Part shown: positions 16,120 through 23,713 of the stretch, piece after piece
How positions within the stretch are numbered: position 1 is the first letter of the stretch
Layout of the letters: each line of letters opens with the position of its first letter
NCBI GenBank assembly: GCA_905198575.1
Contig: CAJKDC010000013.1
Location: 1-37,932 of the forward strand
Length of the DNA: 37,932 bases
From: an uncultured Bacteroides sp.
GTDB taxonomy: Bacteria > Bacteroidota > Bacteroidia > Bacteroidales > Bacteroidaceae
Direction of reading: 5' to 3'
Made by a program: the position numbers and the translations under genes
Notes under the pieces: model-generated
The model's input: the letters and a program-made list of their open reading frames with translations, nothing else
Told to the model about the DNA's origin: nothing
Database searches by the model: none

Positions 16120-16393
16120 TTGAACTGTCTTTTTTAAAGAAAACATTATAGATAAACCACGATGCAAATAAACTTCCGCAGATACTTAGGGTTGCAATGA
16201 GGGCAGCCTGGCTGCAGAACGTACCGATGTTGTCGATGATAAACTTGTTGGTACCGATGGAAACTCCCAAAGTATAAAGAAGCAGACAAATTGCAATCTG
16301 AATGAAGGATTCTACCTTGCCAATGGCGCGTTTGTTTCTAAGCGGATAGCCGATTAAAGCACCGCAGAACATAATGGTGATAAATTTAAACAT
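16109..16393 (-). CDS. LysO-family lysine exporter, N-terminal half
   Basis: This 94-residue protein has three hydrophobic segments and the N-terminal LysO pattern GALIGYPLRNKR...LLLYTLGVSIGTNKFIIDN. Together with the 206-residue gene that overlaps its 3' end, it adds up to the usual LysO length. The ends are clean (ATG start, stop inside the next gene's start region), so the split looks like a natural two-subunit arrangement and not a frameshift. Similar two-gene LysO forms are known in other anaerobes. It is the first gene of this minus-strand unit. No lysine riboswitch is recognisable in the upstream region. Confidence 0.82.
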   Translation of the reverse strand: MFKFITIMFCGALIGYPLRNKRAIGKVESFIQIAICLLLYTLGVSIGTNKFIIDNIGTFCSQAALIATLSICGSLFASWFIYNVFFKKDSSNEK

Positions 16394-16790
16394 GTGTAAA
16401 TTGAAATTGATGTTATCCGAAAAATGCGATTAAAATTGTAACTGTAACGTTGAAAAACACATGTTCATGGAACATTTATAAAGTTAAAAGAGCGGATACT
16501 TCGAATAATTTTTATCTGTTTACTTATGAATTGATAGTTGCATTTCTTGTTTTGCGGCGCGAAATTATAAATGTTTCCAATAATGGACAAAAAATATACG
16601 GAAAACTTTTTCAGATGTGCGAAAGTGATATTTCAGCAGTGTTCTATGTAATAAACAGTAACTTATGGTTTACTTTTAAATTATCGGATGGTATTTTTAC
16701 TGTATATTTATACTTTTGTTTTTAGATAGAAAAAGCACGATTTCAACAGATAGGCTGGAACTGGTTATTCAACTCCGATTAATTTTTCGT
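16394..16790. other. Gene-free region between lysO and metA with an operator-like palindrome
   Basis: This AT-rich stretch of about 400 bases separates divergent units. The only long frame (16450-16725) starts at TTG, has no family features and is unlikely to be real. One notable element is a perfect palindrome at 16461-16475 (ATGTTC-ATG-GAACAT), about 70 bases upstream of the lysO start. No riboswitch fold or tRNA is recognised. Confidence 0.5.
16461..16475. promoter_or_regulatory. Perfect 6-3-6 palindrome, candidate operator
   Basis: ATGTTC and GAACAT are exact inverted repeats separated by three bases. The size and symmetry fit a dimeric regulator site. Its position upstream of the lysO pair suggests control of lysine export, but no regulator is identified. 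Confidence 0.35.
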
Positions 16791-16798
16791 ATTTTTGC
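16791..16798 (+). promoter_or_regulatory. -7 element for metA
   Basis: TATTTTTG matches TAnnTTTG exactly, 27 bases before the metA ATG. The resulting short leader leaves no space for a SAM riboswitch between promoter and gene. Confidence 0.6.
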
Positions 16799-16825
16799 CG
16801 GCAAATAATATAAAACAGTAAAGAC

Positions 16826-17749
16826 ATGCCATTAAATTTACCCGATAAATTACCTGCTATTGATTTATTAAAGGAGGAGAATATATTCGTTATAGATACC
16901 TCGCGGGCTTCTTCACAGGATATACGTCCGTTGAAGATTGTTGTTTTGAACCTGATGCCGCTGAAGATAACGACGGAAACAGACCTGATACGTCTTTTGT
17001 CGAATTCTCCCTTGCAGATAGAAGTCAGTTTCATGAAGCTGAAAAGTCATACCTCGAAGAATACCCCGATAGAGCACATGAAGGCTTTCTATCGTGACTT
17101 TGAGCTGATGCGGGATGAAAAATTTGATGGAATGATTATAACCGGGGCTCCTGTAGAGCATCTGGCATTCGAGGAAGTAAATTATTGGAGTGAGATTCAG
17201 GAGATTTTCAACTGGACCCGTACCCATGTCACTTCTACATTTTATATTTGCTGGGCTGCACAGGCAGGACTCTATCACCATTACGGCATTCCGAAATATG
17301 CGCTGGATAAGAAGATGTTTGGTATTTTCGAGCACCGCATTTGCGATGGAATGCAGAAACTCCCTATTTTCAGAGGGTTCGATGATGTCTTTTTTGTACC
17401 GCATAGCCGCCATACCGAAGTACGGCGCGTGGATATTGACAAATGTCCCGAACTGACAGTCATCTCCGAATCGGAAGAGTCGGGCGTACACATTGTGATG
17501 GCCAGAGGCGGACGTGAATTCTATGTGACAGGCCATTCGGAGTATTCGCCTTATACACTGGATACGGAATACCGCCGCGATTTGGATAAAGGTCTTCCTA
17601 TCGACATGCCTGTAAATTATTATCGTGACAATGACCCCGATAAAGGTCCGTTGGTTCGCTGGCGCAGTGTTGCCAATTTGCTTTTATCCAACTGGCTGAA
17701 CTATTATGTATATCAGGAAACTCCATACGACATTAATCAGATTAAATAA
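16826..17749 (+). CDS. metA: Homoserine O-acyltransferase (predicted acetyl-CoA type)
   Basis: MetA acylates homoserine, committing it to methionine synthesis. The 307-residue protein is a full-length MetA with the glutamine-amidotransferase-like fold. The catalytic cysteine is C142 in YICWAAQAG, with the His-Glu pair further on (RHTEVR, GHSEY). Residue 111 is glutamate (GAPVEHLAFEEVNYW). In studied MetA proteins Glu111 goes with acetyl-CoA and Gly111 with succinyl-CoA, so O-acetylhomoserine is the predicted product despite the usual family label of succinyltransferase. It has its own promoter, and a U32-family gene starts two bases after its stop codon. Confidence 0.93.
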   Translation: MPLNLPDKLPAIDLLKEENIFVIDTSRASSQDIRPLKIVVLNLMPLKITTETDLIRLLSNSPLQIEVSFMKLKSHTSKNTPIEHMKAFYRDFELMRDEKFDGMIITGAPVEHLAFEEVNYWSEIQEIFNWTRTHVTSTFYICWAAQAGLYHHYGIPKYALDKKMFGIFEHRICDGMQKLPIFRGFDDVFFVPHSRHTEVRRVDIDKCPELTVISESEESGVHIVMARGGREFYVTGHSEYSPYTLDTEYRRDLDKGLPIDMPVNYYRDNDPDKGPLVRWRSVANLLLSNWLNYYVYQETPYDINQIK

Positions 17750-17751
17750 GA

Positions 17752-19584
17752 ATGATCAGACAACGTGCAATAGAACTGTTAGCTCCGGCAAAGAATCTGG
17801 AGTGCGGAATAGAAGCTGTCAACCACGGCGCTGATGCTGTCTATATTGGTGCGCCGCGTTTTGGAGCGCGCGTAGCGGCCGGCAATTCATTGGAAGATAT
17901 TGCCGAGCTGGTGAAGTATGCCCATCTGTACCGGGTTCGTATCTATGTGACCGTGAATACCATTCTGCGGGATGAGGAATTAAAAGAAACGGAAGCCATG
18001 ATCTGGGATTTGTACCGGGTTGGGGTAGATGCGTTAATCGTGCAGGATATGGGTATTACCCGTCTCAACTTGCCGCCTATCCCTTTGCATGCAAGTACAC
18101 AGATGGATAACCGTACACCGGAGAAAGTCCGCTTTCTGGCTCAGGCCGGATTCCGTCAGGTGGTTTTGGCGCGCGAGCTGACTTTGGACGAGATTAAGAA
18201 GATTCATGAGGCTTGTCCGGATACGCCGCTGGAGGTTTTTGTGCACGGTGCCCTGTGCGTGAGCTATAGCGGCCAGTGCTACGTGAGCCAGGCTTGTTAC
18301 AGCCGGAGTGCCAACCGTGGAGAGTGTGCACAGTTCTGCCGACTTGCTTTTGATATGGTTGATGCCGAGGGGAAGGTCATAGCAAAGAACAAACATCTTT
18401 TGTCTTTGAAAGACATGAACCAGAGCAATAACCTGGAAGCCTTGCTGGATGCCGGTGCTACTTCGCTGAAGATAGAGGGACGCCTGAAGGATGTGTCGTA
18501 TGTGAAAAATGTGACGGCTTACTACAGACAGCGTTTGGATGCTATATTCAAACGCCGGAAAGAATATCGCCGGGCTTCTTCAGGTCAGGTAACATTGTCG
18601 TTTACGCCTCAGTTGGACAAAAGCTTCAGCCGTGGTTTTACAGACTATTTTGTACGTGGACGCAATGCGGAGATTTTTTCTTTCAATACGCCTAAATCGC
18701 TGGGAGAAGAAATGGGTACGGTGAAAGAAATCCGTGGCAATTACCTGACGGTAGCCGGTGTGAAACCTTTCAGCAATGGTGATGGCCTTTGCTATCTGGA
18801 CGAGCAGGGACGCTTGCAGGGATTTCGCGTAAACCGGGTGGAGAACAACAAGCTGTATCCGCAGGAAATGCCTCGTATTCGTCCCAAAACCCGACTTTAC
18901 CGGAATTTTGACCAGGAGTTTGAACGGGTGATGCAGAAAAAATCGGCTGATCGGAAAATCCGTATTGCCATGGAGCTTGCTGAGAATGAGTTCGGCTTTA
19001 CACTTTCGGTTGCCGATGAAGATGATGTACGCATCAGTCTTGCTTTCCCCCGTCAGAAAGAGCCGGCACGTTCGCCTCAGGAAGAAAATCTGAAGAAACA
19101 GTTGGGCAAGTTGGGCAATACGCCGTTCGATGCAGAACGCATTGACATCAATTTGTCGGACAACTGGTTTATTCCGTCTTCCGAAGTTACTGAGATGCGC
19201 AGACAGGCTATCGACAAACTGTTCGAAGCCCGCACAATGAATTATCCGTATGAACGGGTGCTGATGAAGGAAACTGCTCATGCCTTTCCTGCCAAAGAGC
19301 TTACGTATCTGGGCAATGTGATGAACCGGGAAGCTTTTTCGTTTTACCGTACACATGGGGTAGGGCGCATTGCACCTGCTTTTGAAAAGGAAGCTCCGCA
19401 GCAGGCTGTTCTGATGTTTTGCAAGCATTGTTTGCGCTACAGCATGGGCTGGTGTCCTGTTCATCATAAGGTACGTTCTACTTTTAAAGAACCCTATTAT
19501 CTGGTAAGTGGAGACGGCCGTAAATTCCAGTTGCAGTTTGATTGCAAGAACTGTCAGATGAAGGTGTTGGCAGTAGAAGAATAA
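17752..19584 (+). CDS. U32 peptidase-family protein (RlhA/TrhP-like RNA hydroxylation factor)
   Basis: The 610-residue protein belongs to family U32. In the region 163-200 it has the family's signature cysteine motif, with C169, C176, C182, C192 and C196 in HGALCVSYSGQCYVSQACYS and RGECAQFCR. A long C-terminal part follows, ending in CKHCLRYSMGWCP and CKNCQMK cysteine pairs. Family members of this length in E. coli (RlhA) hydroxylate 23S rRNA, and shorter ones (TrhP) make 5-hydroxyuridine in tRNA. They probably use an iron-sulfur cluster and prephenate. Length favours an RlhA-type protein, but either is possible. True peptidase activity is less likely. It starts two bases after metA and is followed nine bases later by a membrane lipoprotein gene, so all three form an operon. 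Confidence 0.85.
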   Translation: MIRQRAIELLAPAKNLECGIEAVNHGADAVYIGAPRFGARVAAGNSLEDIAELVKYAHLYRVRIYVTVNTILRDEELKETEAMIWDLYRVGVDALIVQDMGITRLNLPPIPLHASTQMDNRTPEKVRFLAQAGFRQVVLARELTLDEIKKIHEACPDTPLEVFVHGALCVSYSGQCYVSQACYSRSANRGECAQFCRLAFDMVDAEGKVIAKNKHLLSLKDMNQSNNLEALLDAGATSLKIEGRLKDVSYVKNVTAYYRQRLDAIFKRRKEYRRASSGQVTLSFTPQLDKSFSRGFTDYFVRGRNAEIFSFNTPKSLGEEMGTVKEIRGNYLTVAGVKPFSNGDGLCYLDEQGRLQGFRVNRVENNKLYPQEMPRIRPKTRLYRNFDQEFERVMQKKSADRKIRIAMELAENEFGFTLSVADEDDVRISLAFPRQKEPARSPQEENLKKQLGKLGNTPFDAERIDINLSDNWFIPSSEVTEMRRQAIDKLFEARTMNYPYERVLMKETAHAFPAKELTYLGNVMNREAFSFYRTHGVGRIAPAFEKEAPQQAVLMFCKHCLRYSMGWCPVHHKVRSTFKEPYYLVSGDGRKFQLQFDCKNCQMKVLAVEE

Positions 19585-19593
19585 AATGTGCTT

Positions 19594-20565
19594 ATGAAGT
19601 TGTTCCAGCAGTTGACAGTTCTGTTGCTGTGCCTGTGCGCAGTTACTGCTTGTTACAGGTATGGAGGAGACAATGATGCAGAACGTATCAGGCAGATAGA
19701 GGAGAAGGCTGTAGCCGATTCTGTTTACGAAAATTTTCATGTATCGTTTTCTCTGAATGATAACTTTCTGGTACTGGCAGATTCACTCTGGTTGCTGCAA
19801 TATCCTTTTAATGATTCGGTTGTCGTGAAGAAAGGCGATTTGCTGGTGACGGCCGATTTGTCGGTCGTTTCTTCCGGCTCTGCCGATTCGATATGGGTGA
19901 AGGTAGCCCGCGACCAGGAAACGATAGGGTGGCTGCAAAAGGATAAATTGCTGGAAGCTGTAGTGCCTGTCGACCCGGTTTCGCAATGCATTCACTGGTT
20001 CAGCCATTCGCACACCGTGCCGTTCATACTGATTCTGGGATTCTTTTTCTTTTTGTCGCTGCTGCGTGCGGTGGTGAAACGGAAAATACTGTTGAAGGGT
20101 TTCCATTATGTGGATAAATCGCTGTCTGTATGGCTGTCGTGGCTGTTGGTTATAGCAGCTACTTTATATAATGTATTGCAGACATACTATCCGGATATAT
20201 GGGAACGCTACTATTTCCATCCCTCCATCAATCCTTTCGGACATTTTGGGCTGTTGGGAGGATTTATCGGATGTGTTTGGCTGATTTTTCTTTTCTCCAT
20301 AGCGACTGTGGATGATTTGCTGAATCAGGCTACTTTCAAGGTCGTTGTGTACTATCTGTTGGGCTTGGGTTCGTTCTGTATTTTCCTGTATACTTTCTTT
20401 ACCAGTGTTTGGTGTATACTGGCTGTTTTCTGCTGTTTGCTTTATACAGCAGTTTGTATTTACTGGTTCTTTTTTTTCGGCAGATACCTGTATGTATGCG
20501 GAGCCTGTGGAGCCAAACTCAGACATAAAGGCAGATGTCCGCATTGCGGAACTCTGAATAAATAG
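19594..20565 (+). CDS. Membrane lipoprotein with SH3-like region and C-terminal zinc ribbon
   Basis: I do not recognise a characterised family for this 323-residue protein. The N-terminus is a lipoprotein signal with Cys20 in the lipobox (AVTAC). Residues about 30-120 look like an SH3-like module (VKKGDLLVTADLSVVSSG, SIWVKVARDQETIGWLQKDKL). Four or five transmembrane segments follow between about 140 and 300. The C-terminus is a CxxC...CxxC zinc ribbon (YVCGACGAKL, RCPHCGTLNK). The frame has an upstream GTG at 19588, but the ATG at 19594 gives the better signal. It is the last gene of the metA unit, and a long hairpin ends the transcript. Function is unknown. The ribbon probably faces the cytoplasm, but topology needs computing. 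Confidence 0.7.
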   Translation: MKLFQQLTVLLLCLCAVTACYRYGGDNDAERIRQIEEKAVADSVYENFHVSFSLNDNFLVLADSLWLLQYPFNDSVVVKKGDLLVTADLSVVSSGSADSIWVKVARDQETIGWLQKDKLLEAVVPVDPVSQCIHWFSHSHTVPFILILGFFFFLSLLRAVVKRKILLKGFHYVDKSLSVWLSWLLVIAATLYNVLQTYYPDIWERYYFHPSINPFGHFGLLGGFIGCVWLIFLFSIATVDDLLNQATFKVVVYYLLGLGSFCIFLYTFFTSVWCILAVFCCLLYTAVCIYWFFFFGRYLYVCGACGAKLRHKGRCPHCGTLNK

Positions 20566-20622
20566 AAAATCCCCTTTTACCGTTGCCTGACATGGATAAA
20601 GCAAGCGGTAAAGGGGATTTTT
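20566..20622 (+). terminator. Terminator after the metA operon
   Basis: Left arm 20566-20582 pairs with right arm 20606-20622, with one bulged base, through AAAATCCCC/GGGGATTTT and ACCG/CGGT. TTGC and GCAA close the loop. The T-run follows on the plus strand. The left arm is A-rich, so it may also stop the convergent TonB receptor transcript (stop at 20655). Confidence 0.8.
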
Positions 20623-20654
20623 ATATGAAAAATAAAAACTGATCTTCTCTGAGT

Positions 20655-23036
20655 TTAGAATCGGCAACGGATTTCGATACCAGCCTGTACCGGTCTGCCT
20701 TGCTGGGCAAATCCGCGGTTCATAGTTTCAAAATAGAAAGCCTGATAATCTTTGTTCAAGGCATTGTTTACCCAGAAGGCAATCTGTCCGTTTCCTTTGT
20801 TGAGGCTGACTCTTCCGTTTAACGTACCGTAAAGAGCCTGACTTGCATTGTTCTGTTCGGTCCAGTAAATTCTTCCGGCTGCTTTATAATTGGCATTCAG
20901 CGTAATGTTGTCCAGCCAGGCACCTTTGTTCAGGCTGAAGATATACTGTCCGCCTACGTTGAACGTGTGTTTCGGAACAAAAGGAACATAGTTGCCGTTG
21001 TAGTTCACCGTTTCACTTACTGCATAGTCGGTAAAGGTGGCATAGGTATATCCGTAGTTTCCATTCAGACTGAATGCATCTGTAATTTGTGCACGTATAG
21101 CGGCTTCGGCTCCCAGGCTACGGCTCTTACCTGCATTGACGGTGATACGTCCCAGACCACTCTGGGCAAAGCGTGAAATCTGCTGGTTGTGGGTATCCAT
21201 GTAGAAAGCAGCCAAATCGGCCTGTAACTTACCGTTGAACAATGTAAGGTGGGTTCCTACCTCATAGTTCCATGAATATTCGGGCTTGTAGAGCACGGCA
21301 TCACGTATAGACGCAGGATCTGTCTTAAATTTCTCAAACATGGAAGCAAAAGCTCCGAATTTAGGGTCGGCAGCCAGTGCGTCAATCATTGCATTTCTTA
21401 ATGAACCTTGAATCAGGTCGGAGAACATCTGGATGTTGTATCCTCCCGAACGGTATCCCTTGGTTACAGTGGCATAGACATTGTTTTGCTTGTTCCATGC
21501 ATATTGCAAGGTAAACTTCGGAAGCAATTGCAAGTAGTCTGTAGACTCTTTTCCTATAAATGAGCTTACGGCCTGCAGGTTCTTGCTTTCCATCTGCATC
21601 ATTCCCATTGCCATCTTGAAATCGAAATTCATGTCGCATCCTGAATTATAGTCCATTTTAATCTTTTCATAATCCAGACGCAGACCTGCTGTGAACGACA
21701 GTCCTTCAATCAGAATGTCGTTGATGGTAGACTGGTGGTAGACGGCTCCGTTCAGTACCGGAGTATCAAATGTTCCTGGTACCGGAAGTGTTGCATTGTT
21801 TACTGTAAGGTGCAGGCTTGGAGCTGCCGGGTTTCCGGAAGGGAAGATGCCGTTTACATTTCCTTCGATGATATCCTTTACGCCGTCCTGCTGGAAAGTT
21901 ACAGGGGCTTTTGTGCCGAGCCACTGGTAAAAGCCACTGGCACCGGTTGTCCATTGCCAGCGTCTGCCGGGTTTCGACTTGAAGACAATTTCCTGACTCA
22001 GTGTTTTGGAGTTTTGTTTCTGAATCATGGTATAGATGTCACGTTCTGTGAAATCCTGGTCCAGATTCATCTGGTCATACAGATATTGGAATCCGGTAAC
22101 ACTGCTCAGAATGAAATTGTCGGCCTGATGTTCGAGATTCAGACCTCCGTTAATCAGGTTACGCTTGTATCCGCTGGCACTGTTGTAGGATACCGAACCG
22201 ATGTGTTCTGCCCGGTCTTCTTCTCCGCTCACTACACCGGTATATTCATAGGGATAGCCTCCCTGGTTGGTATATTCGTAATTCAGCGTGAAGTCCAGTT
22301 TCAGATTTTCATTGGGCAGATAGATGGCACGGACTCTTCCTCCGAATTCATCACTTTTGTCGATACGTTCATTGTTGCGGGCAGTATTTTTGAAAAATCC
22401 GCCTTCATGCTCGTAAAAGAAGCCGGTAGAGAAGGCAAACTTTTCGGAAACACGGTGATAGTGTGTCAAAGAAGCCTTGTAGTCGTTGTAGGTAGCAGCT
22501 CCCAGACGCAGGTCTGTACCTTGGTATGTGAAAGGGGATTTTGTAAAGACACGTATCAGTCCGCCCATTGTGTTGCGTCCGTAAAGTGTTCCTTGGGGCC
22601 CACGCATTACGTCGATACGCTCGATATCAGAATAATTGAAATCGAAAGCAGATTTGTCGATAAATGGAATATTGTCGACATACAGTCCCACTGCCGGAGT
22701 ATTGATGCGCGAACCTATACCGCGTACATATACGGATGTTGTCAGTTTTGAACCGTAATCAGGGATAAACAGGTTGGGAACCAGACTGGACAGTGATTTT
22801 ACCGAAGTAACGGCATTGCTCTGCATCTCGTGCTGCGACAGTGATGTTGCCGAGATAGGCTGCTGTCTCAGGCGGTTGTTTTCTTTCGGAGTCGCAATGA
22901 TGACTACTTCTTCTATATCAATAACCTTAGTGGTATCCTTGGGTGTAATGTTGGCTGTTTCGGTAGGAAACGCCAAGGCACTTCCTGCTACGGTAGCCAG
23001 CAGTGGGGGAAGGATTGTACGTCTTTTCATTCTCAT
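20655..23036 (-). CDS. Stand-alone TonB-dependent outer-membrane receptor
   Basis: The 793-residue protein has a signal peptide (basic N-terminus, cleavage plausible near residue 22), a TonB box (IDIEEVVIIATP, about 39-50) and a plug domain about 55-165 with the DNIPFIDKSAF, VMRGPQGTLYGRNTMGG motifs. A 22-strand type barrel ends in a terminal aromatic residue (RCRF). It lacks the N-terminal carboxypeptidase-like domain of SusC proteins and there is no SusD partner, so it is not a classical starch-utilisation system. Substrate is unknown; such receptors typically import siderophores, haem, cobalamin or small peptides. The gene is 84 bases downstream of a LuxR-type regulator gene and has its own -7-like element, so control by that regulator is possible. 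Confidence 0.88.
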   Translation of the reverse strand: MRMKRRTILPPLLATVAGSALAFPTETANITPKDTTKVIDIEEVVIIATPKENNRLRQQPISATSLSQHEMQSNAVTSVKSLSSLVPNLFIPDYGSKLTTSVYVRGIGSRINTPAVGLYVDNIPFIDKSAFDFNYSDIERIDVMRGPQGTLYGRNTMGGLIRVFTKSPFTYQGTDLRLGAATYNDYKASLTHYHRVSEKFAFSTGFFYEHEGGFFKNTARNNERIDKSDEFGGRVRAIYLPNENLKLDFTLNYEYTNQGGYPYEYTGVVSGEEDRAEHIGSVSYNSASGYKRNLINGGLNLEHQADNFILSSVTGFQYLYDQMNLDQDFTERDIYTMIQKQNSKTLSQEIVFKSKPGRRWQWTTGASGFYQWLGTKAPVTFQQDGVKDIIEGNVNGIFPSGNPAAPSLHLTVNNATLPVPGTFDTPVLNGAVYHQSTINDILIEGLSFTAGLRLDYEKIKMDYNSGCDMNFDFKMAMGMMQMESKNLQAVSSFIGKESTDYLQLLPKFTLQYAWNKQNNVYATVTKGYRSGGYNIQMFSDLIQGSLRNAMIDALAADPKFGAFASMFEKFKTDPASIRDAVLYKPEYSWNYEVGTHLTLFNGKLQADLAAFYMDTHNQQISRFAQSGLGRITVNAGKSRSLGAEAAIRAQITDAFSLNGNYGYTYATFTDYAVSETVNYNGNYVPFVPKHTFNVGGQYIFSLNKGAWLDNITLNANYKAAGRIYWTEQNNASQALYGTLNGRVSLNKGNGQIAFWVNNALNKDYQAFYFETMNRGFAQQGRPVQAGIEIRCRF

Positions 23037-23059
23037 TTATGTATTTAGTAATTCGGCTG

Positions 23060-23067
23060 CAAAGTAA
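23060..23067 (-). promoter_or_regulatory. Probable promoter of the TonB receptor gene
   Basis: The minus strand reads TTACTTTG, one mismatch to TAnnTTTG. An ATTG sequence about 20 bases upstream could be the -33 element. It lies in the gap after the LuxR-type gene, 24 bases before the receptor start. Confidence 0.4.
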
Positions 23068-23119
23068 CAGCAAACGGAAAAAACGTGCAATCCTCATTTA
23101 TTAGGATTCTGTGTGATTT

Positions 23120-23701
23120 TTATACACGGTCTGCTTCGATATAGCCATGCATTACGGCATAGATGGCCAGTCCCGAAACCGATTTGATGCCCAGTTTCTC
23201 GGTGATTTTCTTCCGGTGTGAAATAACGGTTGTCAGACTGATATTCAGTTTGTCGGCTATTTCTTTGTTGATAAGTCCTTTGGTTATCAGTATCAGTACC
23301 TCTATTTCGCGTGGTGACAGCTCACGTTCCATCTCAGCAGGAATGGTCTTTACCGGATGGTGTGTCTGCTCGTGTCCGTATTGTCGCATCCGCATGAAAG
23401 CCTTTATCAGTTTATCTTGCGGAAGACTGGTGTTCAGGGTGGGCACACCGTTCAGCTGGGCTGTTTCTGCACTGGAAAGCACAATGGTTTTAGGTCTTCT
23501 TTCCAGAAAAAAAGCAGAATGTTCAAAATAGATTTGTGCCGAGACAAAATAATGTGCATACATGTCCGGTGTATCGTCTATCAGGGACTCAAAACAGGGA
23601 AAAGTCCGGATGACAGCTTCCGGAATCAGCTCCTCCAGAATGGTGCGGAGTCCTAAAGCTGTCAAGGTATTCTTTTCTAATATGGCAATTTCGGGAGTCA
23701 T
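23120..23701 (-). CDS. LuxR/NarL-type regulator with degenerate receiver domain
   Basis: The C-terminal half (about 128-190) is a clear LuxR helix-turn-helix domain: LSPREIEVLILITKGLINKEIADKLNISLTTVISHRKKITEKL. The N-terminal 110 residues have the length and rough strand pattern of a response-regulator receiver but lack its chemistry. Residues 8-10 are LEK where an acidic pair is expected. Residues 51-58 (YFVSAQIY) have no phospho-acceptor aspartate, and the conserved lysine is replaced in NTSLPQDKL. It is therefore a pseudo-receiver, probably not controlled by phosphorylation. It starts 12 bases after the FAD oxidoreductase stop, so it is co-transcribed with it, and it precedes the TonB receptor. 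No histidine kinase is nearby. Confidence 0.85.
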   Translation of the reverse strand: MTPEIAILEKNTLTALGLRTILEELIPEAVIRTFPCFESLIDDTPDMYAHYFVSAQIYFEHSAFFLERRPKTIVLSSAETAQLNGVPTLNTSLPQDKLIKAFMRMRQYGHEQTHHPVKTIPAEMERELSPREIEVLILITKGLINKEIADKLNISLTTVISHRKKITEKLGIKSVSGLAIYAVMHGYIEADRV

Positions 23702-23713
23702 GTCAATAAGCCT

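Noticed and set aside
16450..16725. 91-codon plus-strand frame in the lysO-metA gap
   Set aside because: It starts with TTG, has no family features, skewed composition and no promoter; it is most likely a chance frame in AT-rich DNA.
16394..16825. Lysine or SAM riboswitch upstream of lysO or metA
   Set aside because: No recognisable conserved core is visible. The metA promoter lies only 27 bases before its start, which leaves no room for an aptamer.
18580..19740. 386-codon minus-strand frame
   Set aside because: It lies opposite the U32-family gene, whose product is clearly conserved. The minus-strand product has unusual composition and no recognisable domain, so it is a shadow frame.
21735..22751. 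338-codon plus-strand frame
   Set aside because: It lies opposite the TonB receptor gene and has no family features.
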